DNA of 24,145 nucleotides from NCBI GenBank assembly GCA_964625745.1, contig CAZVCJ010000052.1, positions 1-24,145 of the forward strand. The letters run 5' to 3'. The notes beneath the pieces are model-generated. The model had not been told where the DNA came from. It made no database searches and worked only from the letters and a program-made list of their open reading frames with translations. Source of the DNA: CAZVCJ01 sp964625745. Its GTDB lineage: Bacteria; Chloroflexota; Anaerolineae; VGOG01. Every line of letters begins with the position of its first letter. Positions within the stretch are counted from its first letter, which is position 1. The position numbers and the translations under genes are program-made. Positions 6,884-14,228 of the stretch are shown here, piece by piece.

Positions 6884-7855
6884 ATGCAAGAAGAATCTGA
6901 ATACAATCGCATGTCTGCACCGCGCTACACCGGAATCGCGACCTTCATGCGTGCGCCGCTGGTTCGCGACCCGTCTAAGTTGGATATCGCACTCATCGGT
7001 GTGCCGTTCGACGGCGGAGTAGAAAACCGTCCCGGCCAGCGTCATGGGCCGCGCGAGATTCGCAACATGTCGAGCTTGATGCGCACCATCCATCATGTCA
7101 CCAGGGTCAACCCGTACGAGCTTTGCCGTGTCGCTGACATGGGCGACGTTCCAATTACTGACGCTTTTAATCTTGAGGCGAGCCACGCCAATATCACGGA
7201 GTTTTACCGCCAAGTGCACGCCGCAGGCGTCGTACCGCTGAGTGCGGGGGGCGACCATTCGATCAGCCTGCCGATTTTACGCGCGATTGCCTCGGAGCGG
7301 CCCGTTGGCATGGTCCATATAGATGCTCACACCGACACCTGTGACGAGGAATTGGGCTCTAGATTCACCCATGGCACACCCTTCCGTCGGGCTGTGGAAG
7401 AGGGGTTGCTTGATCCCAAGCGGACGGTGCAGATCGGCATCCGGGGTGCCCAGAATTCGGAGGAAGGATGGACTTTCTCTCTTGAATCTGGCATGCGAGT
7501 CATCTTCATTGAGGAGTTCACCAGGCTGGGTGTGGAGGCAGTGATTGCCGAGGCTCGGCGTGTGGCAGGAGGTGGCCCCACCTACATCTCCTTCGATGTA
7601 GACAGCCTTGACCCGGCATTCGCTCCTGGTACCGGGACACCGGAGGTTGGTGGGATCACCACCATTGAGGCGCAGGCGCTGTTGCGGGGCCTACGTGGTC
7701 TCGATTTGATCGGCGGCGATGTGGTCGAGGTGTCACCGCCGTTCGATCCCTCAGGGAACACCGCACTGGTCGGGGCCACGATGATGTATGAGATTCTATG
7801 CATCCTGGCTGAGACCGTCGCTCGACGCAAAAAAGCGAGAGGGAAGGCGGCCTGA
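6884..7855 (+). CDS. speB: Agmatinase/guanidinobutyrase-family ureohydrolase
   Basis: The 323-aa protein belongs to the arginase superfamily, whose members remove urea from guanidino compounds using two Mn2+ ions. All six metal ligands are visible: H125 in GGDHS, D147, H149 and D151 in DAHTD, and D238 and D240 in SFDVDSLDP. N-terminal stretches such as RYTGIATFMRAP and RHGPREIRNMSSLMR are common in agmatinase, guanidinobutyrase and guanidinopropionase. The symbol speB therefore marks the family, not a proven substrate. TAGGAGAG lies 8 bases before ATG 6884. An upstream in-frame start at 6788 would overlap the GH114 gene and lacks a ribosome site. No other polyamine gene is nearby. Confidence 0.9.
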   Translation: MQEESEYNRMSAPRYTGIATFMRAPLVRDPSKLDIALIGVPFDGGVENRPGQRHGPREIRNMSSLMRTIHHVTRVNPYELCRVADMGDVPITDAFNLEASHANITEFYRQVHAAGVVPLSAGGDHSISLPILRAIASERPVGMVHIDAHTDTCDEELGSRFTHGTPFRRAVEEGLLDPKRTVQIGIRGAQNSEEGWTFSLESGMRVIFIEEFTRLGVEAVIAEARRVAGGGPTYISFDVDSLDPAFAPGTGTPEVGGITTIEAQALLRGLRGLDLIGGDVVEVSPPFDPSGNTALVGATMMYEILCILAETVARRKKARGKAA

Positions 7856-7961
7856 CCCAGAAGTCTCAGGCCGAGAGCAGGCTCCCAGTGCTTCCGGGTG
7901 ACTGGAGGTGCTGATGCGGAGTGTCCCCAAGAATGGAGAGCAAAGCAGCAGATCGTAGAAA

Positions 7962-7990
7962 AGCCGCCTGCGTCAACCGCGCATGTGGCT
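7962..7990 (+). terminator. Imperfect hairpin before the AlbA_2 promoter
   Basis: agccgc (7962-7967) pairs with gtggct (7985-7990), with weaker pairing further in, followed by ttctt. It sits where the speB transcript should end and is a degraded version of the perfect hairpin at 9691-9720. Confidence 0.4.
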
Positions 7991-7999
7991 TTCTTGTTA

Positions 8000-8028
8000 T
8001 TGCCAAACGAGCCGAAACCTGGTATACT
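8000..8028 (+). promoter_or_regulatory. TTGCCA-17-TATACT promoter, copy 1
   Basis: TTGCCA at 8000-8005 and TATACT at 8023-8028 are spaced by 17 bp. Spacer bases (aaacgagccgaaacc) and the downstream tagcagccaa are shared with copies at 9730 and 22285. It lies 265 bp before the AlbA_2 gene, with the PglZ-like remnant between, so it may originally have driven the lost gene. Confidence 0.65.
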
Positions 8029-8075
8029 TATCTAGCAGCCAAGCTGACAGCACCACGCGGTTGGCGCCGAACGGG

Positions 8076-8235
8076 TGGACAGCGGGCGTTACTGGCGGCG
8101 TAAGGCATCATGGCCCCCACGAAGGACGTTTTCTGGTCAAAGGGCGCTACACTGGCGACTTTGGCGGTGTCTACCTGCACCGGGGGCTGTCGCTGATGGA
8201 GTGCGTGATGCCGTGGTTGGTGGTACGGCGTAGGA
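8076..8235 (+). pseudogene. Remnant of the C-terminal end of a PglZ-like (alkaline-phosphatase-fold) protein
   Basis: The plus frame reads WTAGVTGGVRHHGPHEGRF, then RYTGDFGGVYLHRGLSLMEC and VMPWLVV. A closing H-x-GLSxxExxxPxL motif preceded by a Gly-rich GGVYLH strand is typical of the last segment of PglZ-domain proteins (BREX/Pgl phage defence). Only about 50 codons are recognisable. No start or N-terminal domain is present, and the frame runs on past the next gene's start to 8306. It is therefore best read as debris. The family assignment rests on recall of the motif. Confidence 0.5.
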
Positions 8236-8292
8236 GCACGCGATATGAAAGACCTCTCAGGTATTTTTTGACGACCAGAGGAGGAAGGCAGG

Positions 8293-9618
8293 ATGACCGA
8301 GATTGAGTTGCTGAGTCTGATCGCCTCGGGCGAATCGGAGACAGTAGAGTTCAAGCGAGAGATGGATAGGGCCGAGCGATTGGCGAAAGAGTTCGTGGCG
8401 TTAGCCAACCGACAGGGTGGGGTTGTGCTCATCGGCGTGGATGACGACCACACTGTCTACGGCGTGACGCTGCAGCCGGGCTACGAGGAGTGGATCGCTG
8501 ATGTGAGTGCGCAGACGATTGACCCGCCACTTCCATTGACCTGCGAAGAGGGAACTGTGCAAGACAAGACAGTGCTGGTGGTGCGCGTACCCCGCGGCCC
8601 CCACAAGCCCCATTGCGTTCGCGAGGGCGAGCACAGATGCACTGTTTACATCCGTCATGGCACAACCAGCCGCCCTGCTACCCGCGAAGAGATTGGTAGC
8701 CTCTATCGAGAAGGGGCTGTACTCGATTTTGACATCTCGCCCGTCCCCAGGGTCACGCTGGCTGATTTAAATACGGACCTCATTGAGGAATATGTACACA
8801 ACAAACTGGGCATCAGCCCGGACGAACTTCCTGTTGACCTGACTCAGCAGTTGACCAGTTGGAAAATTCTCGTTGAGCAAGTGGGAGAGCGCAGGGTGAC
8901 CTTCACTGGAATGCTCTTCTTCGGCGACCAGCCCGGCGACTTTCTGCCCCAGGCACGTTTGTGGCTTAAACGCTTTAAGGGGCTCACTACCGACGAGTGG
9001 TACCCTGGTAAAGAGATCGACGCACCGGTTCCCCAGGCCATCGAAGAAGCAGTGGAATACATCAAGCTCTACACTGTGGTCGAGGAGGTGAGAGGACTCA
9101 AGCGTGTGCAGAAGGCCGAGTACATCGAAGAAGTGGTGCGAGAGGCATTGGTGAACGCCATTGCCCACCGCAATTATGTACGTCGTGGATCACGCATTCA
9201 CATCTCTGTGTTCGATGACCGGATCGAGATACGCAGTCCTGGGCCACTGCCTAATGGAGTGACAGTGGAGAACATGCGCTACGGTGTTCAGGTCACCCGC
9301 AACCCAACCATCGTGCGCTATCTGCGGGCTTATGGCTACTGGGAAGGAGACGGCCTGGGGGTGCCACGAATGATTAGACTATGCCGGCTCAACGACATTC
9401 GCGAACCCGATTTCACCCTGGTAGGGGATGATCTGGTGGTGACCATTTATTCGAGGCGATACAATGAATTTCACGAATCAGCCATTCGTGCCCGCTACAT
9501 GCGCGATCCCCTGCCGGTGCGTCTGGGTGGCCTGGCCGCCGACCTGGCCCGTATCGCCTCGTTCTCGCAGAATCCGGCCAACCTGGCGACTGTAGCAGAC
9601 CCGATGGCAGAAATGTGA
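8293..9618 (+). CDS. Schlafen/AlbA_2-domain ATP-binding transcriptional regulator-like protein
   Basis: The 441-aa protein begins with an AlbA_2 (Schlafen-type) domain at ~1-125: GESETVEFKREM, then FVALANRQGGVVLIGVDDDH. A C-terminal GHKL-like ATPase module follows: VREALVNAIAHRNYVRRGSR, then HISVFDDRIEIRSPGPLPNG at about 280-320. This pairing is common in annotated helicase- or regulator-like proteins that occur in defence islands. Schlafen-type domains bind or cut nucleic acids in some families, and whether this one does is not shown. GAGGAGG precedes the ATG. It sits between a PglZ-like remnant and hsdR on the same strand, with its own hairpin and a fresh promoter after it, so it is probably a separate unit from the R-M operon. 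Confidence 0.85.
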   Translation: MTEIELLSLIASGESETVEFKREMDRAERLAKEFVALANRQGGVVLIGVDDDHTVYGVTLQPGYEEWIADVSAQTIDPPLPLTCEEGTVQDKTVLVVRVPRGPHKPHCVREGEHRCTVYIRHGTTSRPATREEIGSLYREGAVLDFDISPVPRVTLADLNTDLIEEYVHNKLGISPDELPVDLTQQLTSWKILVEQVGERRVTFTGMLFFGDQPGDFLPQARLWLKRFKGLTTDEWYPGKEIDAPVPQAIEEAVEYIKLYTVVEEVRGLKRVQKAEYIEEVVREALVNAIAHRNYVRRGSRIHISVFDDRIEIRSPGPLPNGVTVENMRYGVQVTRNPTIVRYLRAYGYWEGDGLGVPRMIRLCRLNDIREPDFTLVGDDLVVTIYSRRYNEFHESAIRARYMRDPLPVRLGGLAADLARIASFSQNPANLATVADPMAEM

Positions 9619-9659
9619 GGGCTGCACGATGCCTTCTGCCAACGTCGTGACCAAGCCAA

Positions 9660-9679
9660 CTCCCATGGCCTGATGGGAG
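9660..9679 (+). terminator. Small hairpin after the AlbA_2 gene
   Basis: ctcccat (9660-9666) pairs perfectly with atgggag (9673-9679) around ggcctg. There is no T-tract after it. With the hairpin at 9691-9720 it separates the AlbA_2 gene from hsdR. Confidence 0.4.
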
Positions 9680-9690
9680 ATGGTAACAAG

Positions 9691-9720
9691 AGCCACCTGC
9701 GTTGACCGCGCCAGGTGGCT
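9691..9720 (+). terminator. Perfect 9-bp hairpin before the hsdR promoter
   Basis: agccacctg (9691-9699) pairs with caggtggct (9712-9720), followed by ttctt. It probably ends the AlbA_2 transcript and insulates hsdR. The same hairpin-plus-promoter block, less perfect, occurs at 7962-8028. Confidence 0.6.
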
Positions 9721-9729
9721 TTCTTGCTA

Positions 9730-9758
9730 TTGCCAAACGAGACGAAATCTGCTATACT
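9730..9758 (+). promoter_or_regulatory. TTGCCA-17-TATACT promoter, copy 2 (hsdR operon)
   Basis: TTGCCA (9730-9735) and TATACT (9753-9758) are 17 bp apart, 54 bp before the hsdR ATG at 9812. The spacer nearly matches that of copy 1 at 8000-8028. It is the likely promoter of hsdR-hsdS and possibly of the whole locus to hsdM. Confidence 0.72.
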
Positions 9759-9811
9759 TTATCCAGCCAGCAAGTAGAAGTGGGGTCTAATCGGGGGAGG
9801 GCATCACCGCC

Positions 9812-12562
9812 ATGAAGCCCGAAGAGAAAGCCAGGCAACGCATTGATAAGCTGCTCGACGCCGCAGGCTGGAGCGTGCAGAGTATGTCGCGGCTCAATCT
9901 CAGCGCTTCGCTGGGCGTGGCGGTTCGTGAGTTTCCCGTGGAGTCAGGCTTTGCCGATTACGTGCTGTTTGTGGATCGCCAGGCGGTTGGGGTGGTCGAG
10001 GCCAAGCCCGAAGGCACAACCCTGAGCGGCGTGGCCGAGCAATCTGCTGCGTACATCACGAGCTTTCCCGCGCACATTCCCCACGTCCGGCTTCCCCTCC
10101 CTTTTGCCTACGAGAGCACAGGAATTGAGACCTTCTTCCGAGATGAGCGAGACCCTGAAGCCCGTTCGCGCCGGGTGTTCGCCTTCCACCAGCCGGAGAC
10201 GCTCCAGGAGTGGCTTTCGCAAGAGGATACGCTGCGAGCGCGGCTCCAGCTCATACCGATGCTGAACACCAAGGGGCTGCGCGATTGCCAGGTTGAAGCC
10301 ATCGTCCGCCTGGAGAGATCGTTCGCCCAGGCTAAGCCACGGGCGCTCATCCAGATGGCGACGGGCAGCGGCAAGACCTACGCCGCGGTGAGTTTCATCT
10401 ATCGCCTGATCAAGTTCGCGGGCGCCAGACGCGTGCTCTTTCTGGTGGATCGCAACAACCTGGGACGCCAAACGCTGCGGGAGTTCCAGCAGTACGTGAC
10501 CCCCGACGATGGCCGAAAGTTCACCGAGCTCTACAACGTGCAGCACCTGACCTCCAACGCCCTCGACCCGGTCAGCAATGTGGCGATTACGACCATCCAG
10601 CGACTCTACTCCATGCTCAAGGGTGATCCCGAATTCGACGCCGAGATCGAGGAGCACTCTCTGTTCGAGATTGGGCCGGAGGATGTGCCGCCCAGGGAGG
10701 TCGTCTACAACCCCCAAACCCCCATCGAGACCTTCGATTTCATCGTCACCGACGAGTGCCACCGTTCTATCTACAACCTCTGGCGGCAGGTGCTGGAGTA
10801 CTTCGATGCTTTCATCATTGGCCTGACGGCCACTCCCTCCAAGCAAACCCTCGGCTTTTTCAACCAGAACCTGGTCACGGAGTACAGCCACGAGCGGGCC
10901 GTGGCCGATGGGGTGAACGTCGGCTACGAGGTCTATCGCATCAGCACGCAGATCACCGAGCGGGGCAGCACGGTGGAAGCCGGCTACTACATTGACAGGC
11001 GGGACAAGCTCACCCGTCAGACCCGCTGGGAGTTGCTGGACGAAGAGCTGGAATACACAGCCCGTCAATTGGACCGGGACGTGGTGGCCGAGGATCAGAT
11101 TCGGACGATCATCAGGACGTTCAAGGAGCGGCTGCTGGCCGAGATCTTCCCTGGCCGCAAAGAAGTGCCCAAGACGCTGATCTTTGCCAAGGATGACTCC
11201 CACGCCGAGGACATCGTCCACATCGTGCGGGAGGAGTTTGGCAAGGGCAACGAGTTCTGCAAGAAGATCACCTATCGCTCTGGCGAGAAGCCCGAAGACC
11301 TGATCGCCAGTTTCCGCAATTCGTATTTCCCCCGCATCGCGGTGACGGTGGACATGATCTCCACTGGTACTGACATCAAGCCGTTGGAGTGCCTGCTGTT
11401 CATGCGAGGCGTCAAGTCCAGGGTGTATTTTGAGCAGATGAAGGGGCGGGGAACGCGCACCATCCTGCCCACCGATTTGAGAGCCGTCACGCCCGACGCC
11501 GCTCACAAGACCCATTTCGTGATCGTGGACGCGGTGGGGGTGTGCGAGGACGACAAGACCGACAGCCGTCCCCTGGAGCGCAGGCGCAGCGTGGCCTTTG
11601 ACAAGCTGATCTGGAACGTGGCGGCGGGAGTCCGAGACGAAGACACCCTGTCCTCGCTGGCGGGCAGATTGGCCCGACTGGATCGGCAGATTGACCCTAA
11701 AGATCGCCAGGCGATTGAGGCTGTCGCCAGCGGCAGGACCCTGAGGCAACTCATCAACGACCTGCTGGATGTGGTGGACCCGGACATGCAGGTAGCGAAC
11801 GCCAGGGAGATGTTTGAGACGAAAACGCCAACCCCGCAACAGGTGGAGCAAGCCACGGAGAAACTGGTCAAAGCCGCCTGTGCGCCCTTTGACGATCCCG
11901 ACCTGAGAAACACCCTGATCGAGGTCCGGCAGCGCCAGGAGCAGACCATTGACACCGTCAGCGCGGATACGGTGCTGATGGCGGGTTTCGACGATCAGGC
12001 CAGGGAGAAGGCGCGCACCGTCGTGGACACCTTCCAGCAGTTCATTGAGGACAACAAGGACGAGCTGACGGCGCTGCAGATCATCTACAGCCAGCCCTAC
12101 CAGTTGCGGCAAGTGACCTACGAGCAGATCAAAGAGCTGGCCGAGGCCATCGAGAGGCCGCCCTACCATCTGACCCAGGAGCAGTTGTGGCGGGCCTACC
12201 AGCAGTTGGAGCAAGCCAGGGTGCGAGGGGCGGGGCCGCAGAAGCTGCTGACCAACATCGTCTCCCTGATCCGCTTCGCCATTGGGCAGAGCGAGGTATT
12301 GGAACCCTTCCCCCTCACCGTGGAGGCGCGCTTCCATCTCTGGCTGGCGGAGCAAGTGGAGGCTGGCCGCCAGTTCACCCCGGAGCAGATCGAGTGGCTG
12401 ACCCGCATCAAAGACCACATCGCCACCAGCCTGCGCATCGAGATGGAGGACTTCGAGTACACCCCCTTCCACGAGATGGGCGGCCCGGTCAGGGTGTACC
12501 AGCTTTTTGGGACGGACTTGGCGAGCATCATGGGAGAGCTTAACGAGGTGTTGGTGGCATGA
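9812..12562 (+). CDS. hsdR: Type I restriction enzyme, restriction/translocase subunit HsdR
   Basis: The 916-aa subunit has an N-terminal PD-(D/E)XK nuclease with D49 (FADYVLFVD) and E63-A-K65 (VVEAK). A superfamily 2 helicase motor follows: Walker A ATGSGKT at 183-189, DECH at 314-317 and GLTATP at 337-342. Then come the second RecA lobe (TLIFAKDDSHAEDI, DMISTGTDIKPLE, QMKGRGTRT) and a C-terminal region like EcoEI_R_C that docks on the methylase. It translocates unmethylated DNA and cuts at a distance. All catalytic residues are intact. GGGGGAGG precedes the ATG. The stop overlaps the hsdS start by 4 bases (ATGA), so the two are translationally coupled. Confidence 0.96.
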   Translation: MKPEEKARQRIDKLLDAAGWSVQSMSRLNLSASLGVAVREFPVESGFADYVLFVDRQAVGVVEAKPEGTTLSGVAEQSAAYITSFPAHIPHVRLPLPFAYESTGIETFFRDERDPEARSRRVFAFHQPETLQEWLSQEDTLRARLQLIPMLNTKGLRDCQVEAIVRLERSFAQAKPRALIQMATGSGKTYAAVSFIYRLIKFAGARRVLFLVDRNNLGRQTLREFQQYVTPDDGRKFTELYNVQHLTSNALDPVSNVAITTIQRLYSMLKGDPEFDAEIEEHSLFEIGPEDVPPREVVYNPQTPIETFDFIVTDECHRSIYNLWRQVLEYFDAFIIGLTATPSKQTLGFFNQNLVTEYSHERAVADGVNVGYEVYRISTQITERGSTVEAGYYIDRRDKLTRQTRWELLDEELEYTARQLDRDVVAEDQIRTIIRTFKERLLAEIFPGRKEVPKTLIFAKDDSHAEDIVHIVREEFGKGNEFCKKITYRSGEKPEDLIASFRNSYFPRIAVTVDMISTGTDIKPLECLLFMRGVKSRVYFEQMKGRGTRTILPTDLRAVTPDAAHKTHFVIVDAVGVCEDDKTDSRPLERRRSVAFDKLIWNVAAGVRDEDTLSSLAGRLARLDRQIDPKDRQAIEAVASGRTLRQLINDLLDVVDPDMQVANAREMFETKTPTPQQVEQATEKLVKAACAPFDDPDLRNTLIEVRQRQEQTIDTVSADTVLMAGFDDQAREKARTVVDTFQQFIEDNKDELTALQIIYSQPYQLRQVTYEQIKELAEAIERPPYHLTQEQLWRAYQQLEQARVRGAGPQKLLTNIVSLIRFAIGQSEVLEPFPLTVEARFHLWLAEQVEAGRQFTPEQIEWLTRIKDHIATSLRIEMEDFEYTPFHEMGGPVRVYQLFGTDLASIMGELNEVLVA

Positions 12563-14145
12563 CGGAAGAGAGAAACGGCTTGCCTGAGCTGCCCCAGGGC
12601 TGGGTGTGGACGACGATTGGAGAAATAACCCAACCGATTGAGAAGGTTCAACCCAAGGAGAATCCAAATACCCAATTCACTTATCTCGATATCTCCTCAA
12701 TTGACAATCAGCTCAATAGAGTGGTGGAGCCAAAGACATACTACGGTTCTGAAGCCCCCTCCCGAGCACGTCAATTGATTCGGGCAAATGATGTCTTGTT
12801 CTCGACCGTTCGAACTTATCTGAAGAACATCGCTTTAGTGCCTGAAATCTGCGATGGGCAAATAGCCTCAACAGGTTTCTCCGTGTTACGTGGTGAATCG
12901 GGAATTTCATCGAAATACCTGTTCTACTACTCGCTTACGGATCCATTCTTAACCGCTCTGAGCAAACTGCAAAGGGGTACGAGCTATCCAGCAGTTAGAG
13001 ACAGCGATGTTCGTGCTCAGCCTATTCCACTTCCCCATTTCGCCGAGCAGAAGCGCATCGTCGCCAAGATCGAGGAGCTGTTCACCCAACTGGACGCGGG
13101 CGTGGTGGCGCTGGAGAAGGCTAAGGCGCAGTTGCGGCGCTACCGCCAGGCGGTTCTCAAAGCGGCGGTGGAGGGGGAGCTGACCAGGGAGTGGCGAGGG
13201 GCGCATCGGGGGGAGCTTGAGCCGGCGTCGGTGTTGTTGGAGCGCATCCTTGAGGAGCGGCGGGCTAAGTGGGAGGCGGAGCAACTAGCCAAGATGGAGG
13301 CCAAGGGCAAGAAGCCTAAGAGTGACAGATGGAAACAGAAATACAGAGAGCCTTGGAAACCTGATACAGATGAGCTGCCCCAACTTCCAGCAGGTTGGAC
13401 CTGGACTAGCTTTGAGGAAGTTGCAGAGGCAATTCCCTATGCCCTAAAGGCTGGGCCTTTTGGCTCATCTCTCAAAAAGGAATACTATGTGCCCAAAGGG
13501 TACAAAATCTACGGCCAAGAGCAGGTCATTCGCGGAGACCCATTCTATGGGGATTACTACATAGATGACGAACGATATGGGAAGCTCAAGTCATGTGCTG
13601 TGAAGCCGGGTGACATACTTATCAGCTTGGTTGGCACTATTGGTAGGGTTTTGATCCTCCCCGAAGGAATAGAACCTGGCATCATCAATCCACGTCTTGT
13701 GAAGCTGAGCTTAGACAAAGGGCTTGTTAACGGCAAATACATCAAGACCTATCTAGAGTCCTCCAGCGTGCGTCACTATTTTTCTCTTTCATCCCACGGC
13801 GGGACGATGGATATCTTGAACTTAACCATGTTGAAAGCATTGCCCATCGCCATTCCTCCGTTGGGGGAGCAGCAATTAATTGTGGATGAGGTTGAACGCT
13901 GCATTTCAATTGCCGATGAACTGGACAGAGTGGCGGACCAAAGCCTGAAGCGAGCAGAGCGGCTGCGCCAGAGCATCCTCAAAAGGGCCTTTGAGGGCAA
14001 GCTGGTGCCGCAGGATCCCAGCGATGAGCCGGCCTCCGTGCTGCTGGAGCGCATCAAGGCGGAGAAGGCGCGGCGGGAGGGGAAGGGGAAGGGCAAGAAG
14101 AGAGGTCGGAGGAGGAAACGGCCACGACAGTTGGAGTTGTTCTGA
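12559..14145 (+). CDS. hsdS: Type I restriction-modification specificity subunit HsdS
   Basis: The 528-aa protein has the usual two-half layout. Target-recognition domain 1 starts at LPQGWVWTTIGEI, and the first conserved helix follows it (FAEQKRIVAKIEELFTQLDA, then RYRQAVLKAAVEGELT). TRD2 starts at LPAGWTWTSFEEV, followed by the second helix (LGEQQLIVDEVERCISIADE, then RLRQSILKRAFEGKLV). The two halves read the two parts of a split DNA target, and the helices hold two HsdM subunits apart. The C-terminus is very basic and ends RRKRPRQLELF. Both TRDs look less GC-rich than the conserved helices, as expected when TRDs are exchanged between strains. The target sequence cannot be predicted here. 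hsdM is not adjacent, because gene X separates them. Confidence 0.95.
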   Translation: MTEERNGLPELPQGWVWTTIGEITQPIEKVQPKENPNTQFTYLDISSIDNQLNRVVEPKTYYGSEAPSRARQLIRANDVLFSTVRTYLKNIALVPEICDGQIASTGFSVLRGESGISSKYLFYYSLTDPFLTALSKLQRGTSYPAVRDSDVRAQPIPLPHFAEQKRIVAKIEELFTQLDAGVVALEKAKAQLRRYRQAVLKAAVEGELTREWRGAHRGELEPASVLLERILEERRAKWEAEQLAKMEAKGKKPKSDRWKQKYREPWKPDTDELPQLPAGWTWTSFEEVAEAIPYALKAGPFGSSLKKEYYVPKGYKIYGQEQVIRGDPFYGDYYIDDERYGKLKSCAVKPGDILISLVGTIGRVLILPEGIEPGIINPRLVKLSLDKGLVNGKYIKTYLESSSVRHYFSLSSHGGTMDILNLTMLKALPIAIPPLGEQQLIVDEVERCISIADELDRVADQSLKRAERLRQSILKRAFEGKLVPQDPSDEPASVLLERIKAEKARREGKGKGKKRGRRRKRPRQLELF

Positions 14146-14228
14146 AGCCCCAGGCCACTGTCTGATTAGTGTGCAAGATCAATCGTAGGGGAGAGTCTGC
14201 ACTTGTCCCGGATCAGCGAGGAGCAAAT

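Noticed and set aside
7921..8103. 60-codon plus-strand frame before the PglZ-like remnant
   Set aside because: It crosses the hairpin and the promoter and has no protein-like features.
9944..12667. 907-codon open frame on the minus strand opposite hsdR
   Set aside because: It is antisense to a fully conserved HsdR with intact motifs; long antisense frames are expected in GC-rich genes. Its protein has no recognisable motif and no ribosome site.
14169..14228. GTG 14169 as start of gene X
   Set aside because: The added residues (CKINRRGESALVPDQ) do not look like part of the domain, and GAGGAG lies in front of ATG 14229.
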